The translations under genes were made by a program, and so were the position numbers. The notes beneath the pieces were generated by a model, which was not told where the DNA came from, did not search any database, and saw only the letters and a list, made by a program, of their open reading frames with translations. This document shows, piece after piece, positions 59,925-64,000 of a stretch of 64,000 bases of DNA; position 1 is the first letter of the stretch; each line of letters opens with the position of its first letter. The stretch covers positions 828,001-892,000 of the forward strand of contig JACEVL010001855.1 of assembly GCA_020284085.1 (NCBI GenBank). Reading direction: 5' to 3'. The stretch is from Aporrectodea caliginosa. Taxonomy: Eukaryota > Annelida > Clitellata > Crassiclitellata > Lumbricidae.

Positions 59925-59975
59925 AGAGGACACTTGAATCTGAACACTTCACATTGCTCAGTGAGCACTCCACTA
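59925..59975 (+). repeat. 51-bp direct repeat, right flank of the 14-kb element
   Basis: Perfect copy of 45633-45683. It follows directly on the right array (..ACGACTTACTAAG) and continues into sequence similar to the head of the same SINE family (59976-60000, ending ACATGTCACTG). Confidence 0.85.
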
Positions 59976-61303
59976 ATGGATGTCATACAACATGTCACTG
60001 GCTGCCTAACTTACTTGCTTATCACCTCAAGAAACTGAGCCTCTGCCTGACAGATATACAGAGTAAACAGTTGGTGAAGCTGCTAAGGTGGCTGGTGGAC
60101 TCATGATGGATGGATGAGTTGATAGGTAGGCCTAATACCTGACAAACATGAGGACGGATGTAAAGACAGAAACAAGTATATTCAACTGATGTGTAAGATT
60201 ATTTATTCATACAGCAGGGCACGTGTATATGCAAGTATTTATCTACCCGCATGTGTGCATGTATGTACGTACATATGTATGCGTGCAAGAATGTCTGCAT
60301 GCATGTGTGTACTCGGTATGTATGTACGTATCTATGTATGTACGTATGCATGCATGGATGTGTGTACACATCTTTTTAAAAATGACCATAGAACCTGCTG
60401 ACTTTTCAATGAATTTCTCATTTGTAGAGATCCTTTCACTGCAAACCCTTTGAAAACTCACAACTCCATTTTACTTCCAAACATATGGAAGTAACAAATT
60501 ACTTTTAACAAATTAATTTTACTTCCAATTCCATATGTTTGGACCTCCCCATTATAGAGATATAGAGCTCTGAATACAGTCCAAATGGCTATACTGCATA
60601 AAATAACATCCTGATGGGCAGAGGACAGTCCCAGAGGTGCCTTGACATAATCACAGAATTAATTAGGCCAAGAGGAAATGTAAAATACCGGATAAATGAA
60701 CACCATGGATTGGCAACATCTCTGCAAAAATGGTTGGTTCATGTCTCACAACATGACAAATATAAAACCAAAATTGAATACAGTGATCTGTTCCCAATAC
60801 TGCATGAACGACACAGATCCAACAGATCCAAGTCCTTCCGGGACCTTCCCCTTTTCAGCACTGCTTCCTTTTCACCTTTGCCCGTCATAGTCTCATAGTC
60901 ACACTCAGTGTTTTATTTGCAAAAAAGAGCTGGGGGATAGAAAATTTTACAAATTTTACAGATTACCAAAGTACATAAACACAGTTCAAAATCCAACATT
61001 ATTGTGAATATGCTGCATATATGAATTACCAAAGTACACAAACACAGGTCAAAATCTAATGCTGTGACTATGTTGCACATGAAACAACTGAAGAATCAGG
61101 ATATATTTTAGTTTTCTGACACCCAACATCTTTTCAGTTTAGAAGATGAGCTGGGGTTGAACCCCCTAACACAACACCTCCACAAGTAGCTATAATTATA
61201 GCTATTTTCTCTCTGTTTTTCTTCTATGTGAAAAGTTGCGGTCTGTCAACTTTCTATTTTCAACAAACGAAATTATATATAGTAAAACACTGAGTATGTA
61301 TGG
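59976..61303. other. right flank of the element, no gene seen
   Basis: The SINE D remnant ends near 60,000. At 60220-60370 lies a degenerate ATGTATGTACGTA tract. The open frame at 60614-60898 has no recognisable domain. Confidence 0.4.
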
Positions 61304-61535
61304 GGGGCCCGATAGCGCATTGGATAACAACTGGCGCAGAGAGCGAGAGGTACCGAGTTCGAGCCCCGTAGGACGGATATGCTTTGTAGGCTGCTATTAG
61401 CGCCGTGTATTGCAGGCTGTCTGTTCTGTTAGTAGTTAAGATTGCTTCAATTGCATAACATGTAAATGTACAGCGCAGTGCGTTTGTCAGGCGCTTAATT
61501 AAAGAAAAGATATTATTATTATTATATTATTATGT
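61304..61535 (+). repeat. tRNA-derived SINE, family C
   Basis: GGCCCGATAGCGCATTGGAT head, GAGTTCGAGCCCCGTAGGAC, GCGCTTAATTAAAGAAAAG and an ATT tail; close copy of 9288-9510. Confidence 0.85.
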
Positions 61536-62639
61536 ATGCTCTCACATTTTATGCCACAATTACAGTAATAACGAATTATCATTATCATTATTTTTAATTG
61601 CCCCTGCAGAAATCATTTCTCAGAAGTGTCATAAAGGCTTCTGCCAACAGATTACTCTAATCATAAAAGTTGTATTCTGTGAGGCTCTAAGTAGGCTCCT
61701 CTCTTTCATTTATGGGCCCGAGTCCCACAGTTGGGGGATGCTGGCCCATAGTTATGCCATTGTCCCTTAGTAATGAAGGAGTATGTAGAAATCTGATATC
61801 TGGAAAATCAGGCCGTTTTCAAAGGTACTCTGCTTGCCTCTGTACCACATGCCTCTTAACTCCACGGGAAGTTCCTCAGGCCTTTACATTGGACCCCCCC
61901 AACTCTCGTAGCTCTGGCGATGCCAAAAGGCTGTAATGACGTATGCCTGAAGTATGCAAAACAGATTCCAGCAGATTGTTATAATTCGACAAACCTTCAG
62001 CAAAATATGTGTCAGAAAAAATTCTCTGTATCTAATAATTATGTAAAATCTCTGCGTAAATGCTCACCTCAACACTGTCATAACTATAAGTCAAAAGTTG
62101 GCTGCGTTGAACTTGAAACAGACTCTCATGAGAGCTACAAATCCACTACTCATATGCCGCAGGCTTTAATAACAACTGCTTTATATTCCGAAACACACAA
62201 TTAACGCAATTAATTAGACAAAAACGAAAGTTAACGAGCCACGATTTCGCTTTCTCTGTGTAGGCCTATAAATGGTTAAACCCTTCTTCACAAATGGGAC
62301 ATAAATTGGAGTAGAATAGAAAAGTATCTATAACCTTATAATGCGTATCAAGTAGATATCCATTTATACAAGAACGTATATTGCGATATTGCCTGAAGCG
62401 CTCAGCAGACGCATAGGCCTAACCACAGCCGCCTCCGCCGCTCTCTGGCTTTGCGTGCGTCTGTGAGATGCTATAATACAGAGCTGTCTATGTTATGTGT
62501 TTAGCTGCCAACCTGAATCCTGGCCAAACGCGTCTTCTTTCATTGTCCGACCGATCGTCCTCTGTTTGCTTTACGTATATATACGACTACATGCGCCGCA
62601 TGAAACAACAACCAGAGTTACATTCGCAGATAGAAACAC

Positions 62640-62830
62640 ATTCGACTCCAGCCGATGCCGTGGTCGAAACGCCATAGCGTCTATGCGCGTACACGCCGTT
62701 GTGCACATGACGTGTGTACGCCGGATGTCGGGCCGCGCGCCGGGCGCATGCGCACTGGTGGCCGTGCTCGAGAGGCTGGCGAGATCTCGCGGCGAGGAAC
62801 CGCTCGCTAGGTGGCGCTATTGGAACTGGG
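62640..62830. promoter_or_regulatory. GC/CpG-rich patch with an NRF1-like palindrome
   Basis: CpG density jumps against the AT-rich surroundings, and GCGCATGCGCA (62744-62754) matches the NRF1 palindrome known from animal housekeeping promoters. No start codon or exon could be tied to it. Possibly a promoter for a gene outside the window. Confidence 0.35.
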
Positions 62831-64000
62831 CATAATATCAGAAGTCCGATTAAATGTCAGTTTTAAGATGAGCTATGCACCAAAGGTTATTGCCGGGTGT
62901 AAGAGAACGTTCAACCATCCGATCGTGTTGCTCTGTAATCCGCATAGTTTTAATGGTAAAGTCACACAGGCATAGCGGACGTACTATAAAACTTCTTTCA
63001 AGCACCGGTCACTAACTGGCACAGAGGAAAATATAATTTGTGTAAATAAATAATCGCCGGCCGCGGCTAAAACAACCGATATATAGGGCCTATCAGTGTA
63101 TCTCGTATAATTATGTACCGGTATGGTAAAGACTTTTGGGTACCATCGTGCATTATAGGATTACACACGTTCATCATACGAACATAATAGGCCTATTATG
63201 GCATGCAGGCACGGCTAAAAAGTAGTAGGCTAGTAATTATAATCCATTGTTTGACGACGTCCTACGATAGCCTACAGAGGCCGTTGACGTTTTAAAAATT
63301 CACTGATATAGGCCTAGTTCAGTTCATTTTCATATAACATTCGTGCATCAGTTGTGAAAGCTGAGCAAGACGTGCAGTCGAGAGAAGCAGTCAGCCAGTC
63401 ACTGGTATTTGATTTAAAAATAAACTTAAAAGCGGTAACCCTGCTGATGGTGTTATTTTCACCAGATGTAAAAACGATTGCACTAATAGGCCTAACTGTC
63501 GGTTTCTTTTAAACGCGCTGGTCTCCAGCAGCTGGCGTCGGGGTGAAATTACTTGTACAAATAAACGACGGAGGCATTTACAGAAGTTGTATGGCACAGA
63601 CCTATTGGTATAGCCTATACCGCTGCGACCTCTTAACTCATCGGCCTAACGTTTTGTCTCAAGACTCAAGAGCGAGTTCCTGTTTACCCCAGATTTATGG
63701 GAAGGATATTGGTAAACAGTTGCATCTGCCCTGCTGACAGATTGTGGCTGAACGGCAACCGCTGAAGTACTAGAAGTAGGCCCGTAGGCTGACTTTCTAT
63801 TCCAAACCTGGACTGAGTCACTCTTTACTCTTTAGTTAGGGCTACATACAGAGGCGAAAATCTGTAGGCTACAGAACTTGGGGGCAGTGTGATTCTCCAT
63901 ACAGATTGTATTTTAGTTACAGTTACAGTTATAGTTAGTGGTTTCTTATTTAGTTATAGTGACAGTTATAGTTAGTATTATTTTTTCTTTATAGTTGTAC

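Noticed and set aside
60614..60898. 94-codon plus-strand frame
   Set aside because: No recognisable domain or splice context; compositionally ordinary.
62497..62835. 112-codon frame over the GC-rich patch
   Set aside because: Low-stop GC-rich DNA; no domain, no splice context, overlapping frames equally open.

Overview
This is intron-rich, repeat-laden animal DNA. The genes are split by canonical GT-AG introns, codon use is ordinary, and tRNA-derived SINEs, CR1/L2-like retrotransposon ends, hAT-type miniature elements and microsatellites are scattered throughout. A cilium gene is present, and the HECT and integrase genes are of kinds I associate with fish, lancelets, cnidarians and other aquatic animals. 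An aquatic invertebrate or basal chordate is likely, but the species cannot be told from the sequence.

Left half (about 1-38,100). Two host genes lie head to tail on the minus strand. The first is an EFHC1 (myoclonin-1) orthologue whose 11 coding exons (19087 down to 3191) join in phase into 647 residues with three DM10 domains and a C-terminal EF-hand-like region. Upstream of it is a three-exon gene (38098 down to 24018, 587 residues) that I do not recognise. It has a long, acidic, Ser/Thr-rich N-terminal part and a helical, charged C-terminus. Introns and spacers hold SINEs, hAT miniature elements with 8-bp target duplications, and CR1/L2-like fragments.

Middle (38,100-45,630). I see no host gene here, only SINEs, microsatellites, and a 1.2-kb hAT-type non-autonomous element that carries a retrotransposon fragment and interrupts a SINE.

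Right half (45,630-59,975). This is the most interesting part. About 14.2 kb of DNA lies between two identical 51-bp direct repeats (45633-45683 and 59925-59975). Just inside them are two long arrays of a ~21-bp unit in opposite orientation (45717-47013 and 58993-59923). Between the arrays two intact, intron-containing genes face each other: a SAM-like plus HECT ubiquitin ligase (plus strand, 48222-55389, 722 residues, catalytic Cys690) and an integrase-core protein (minus strand, 58906-56972, 385 residues, D132/D191/E231). The flanking repeat lies in a SINE, and the SINE resumes on the far side, so the block looks like an insertion. I read it as a large DDE-integrase transposon with a HECT ligase cargo gene. 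The integrase would handle DNA ends marked by the arrays, while the ligase could act on host factors or on the integrase itself; both roles are inference. Older SINE, retrotransposon and hAT insertions sit in its introns and spacers, yet both reading frames stay open.

Far right (59,976-64,000). A SINE, microsatellites and a GC-rich patch with an NRF1-like palindrome (about 62,600-62,830), possibly the promoter of a gene beyond the window.
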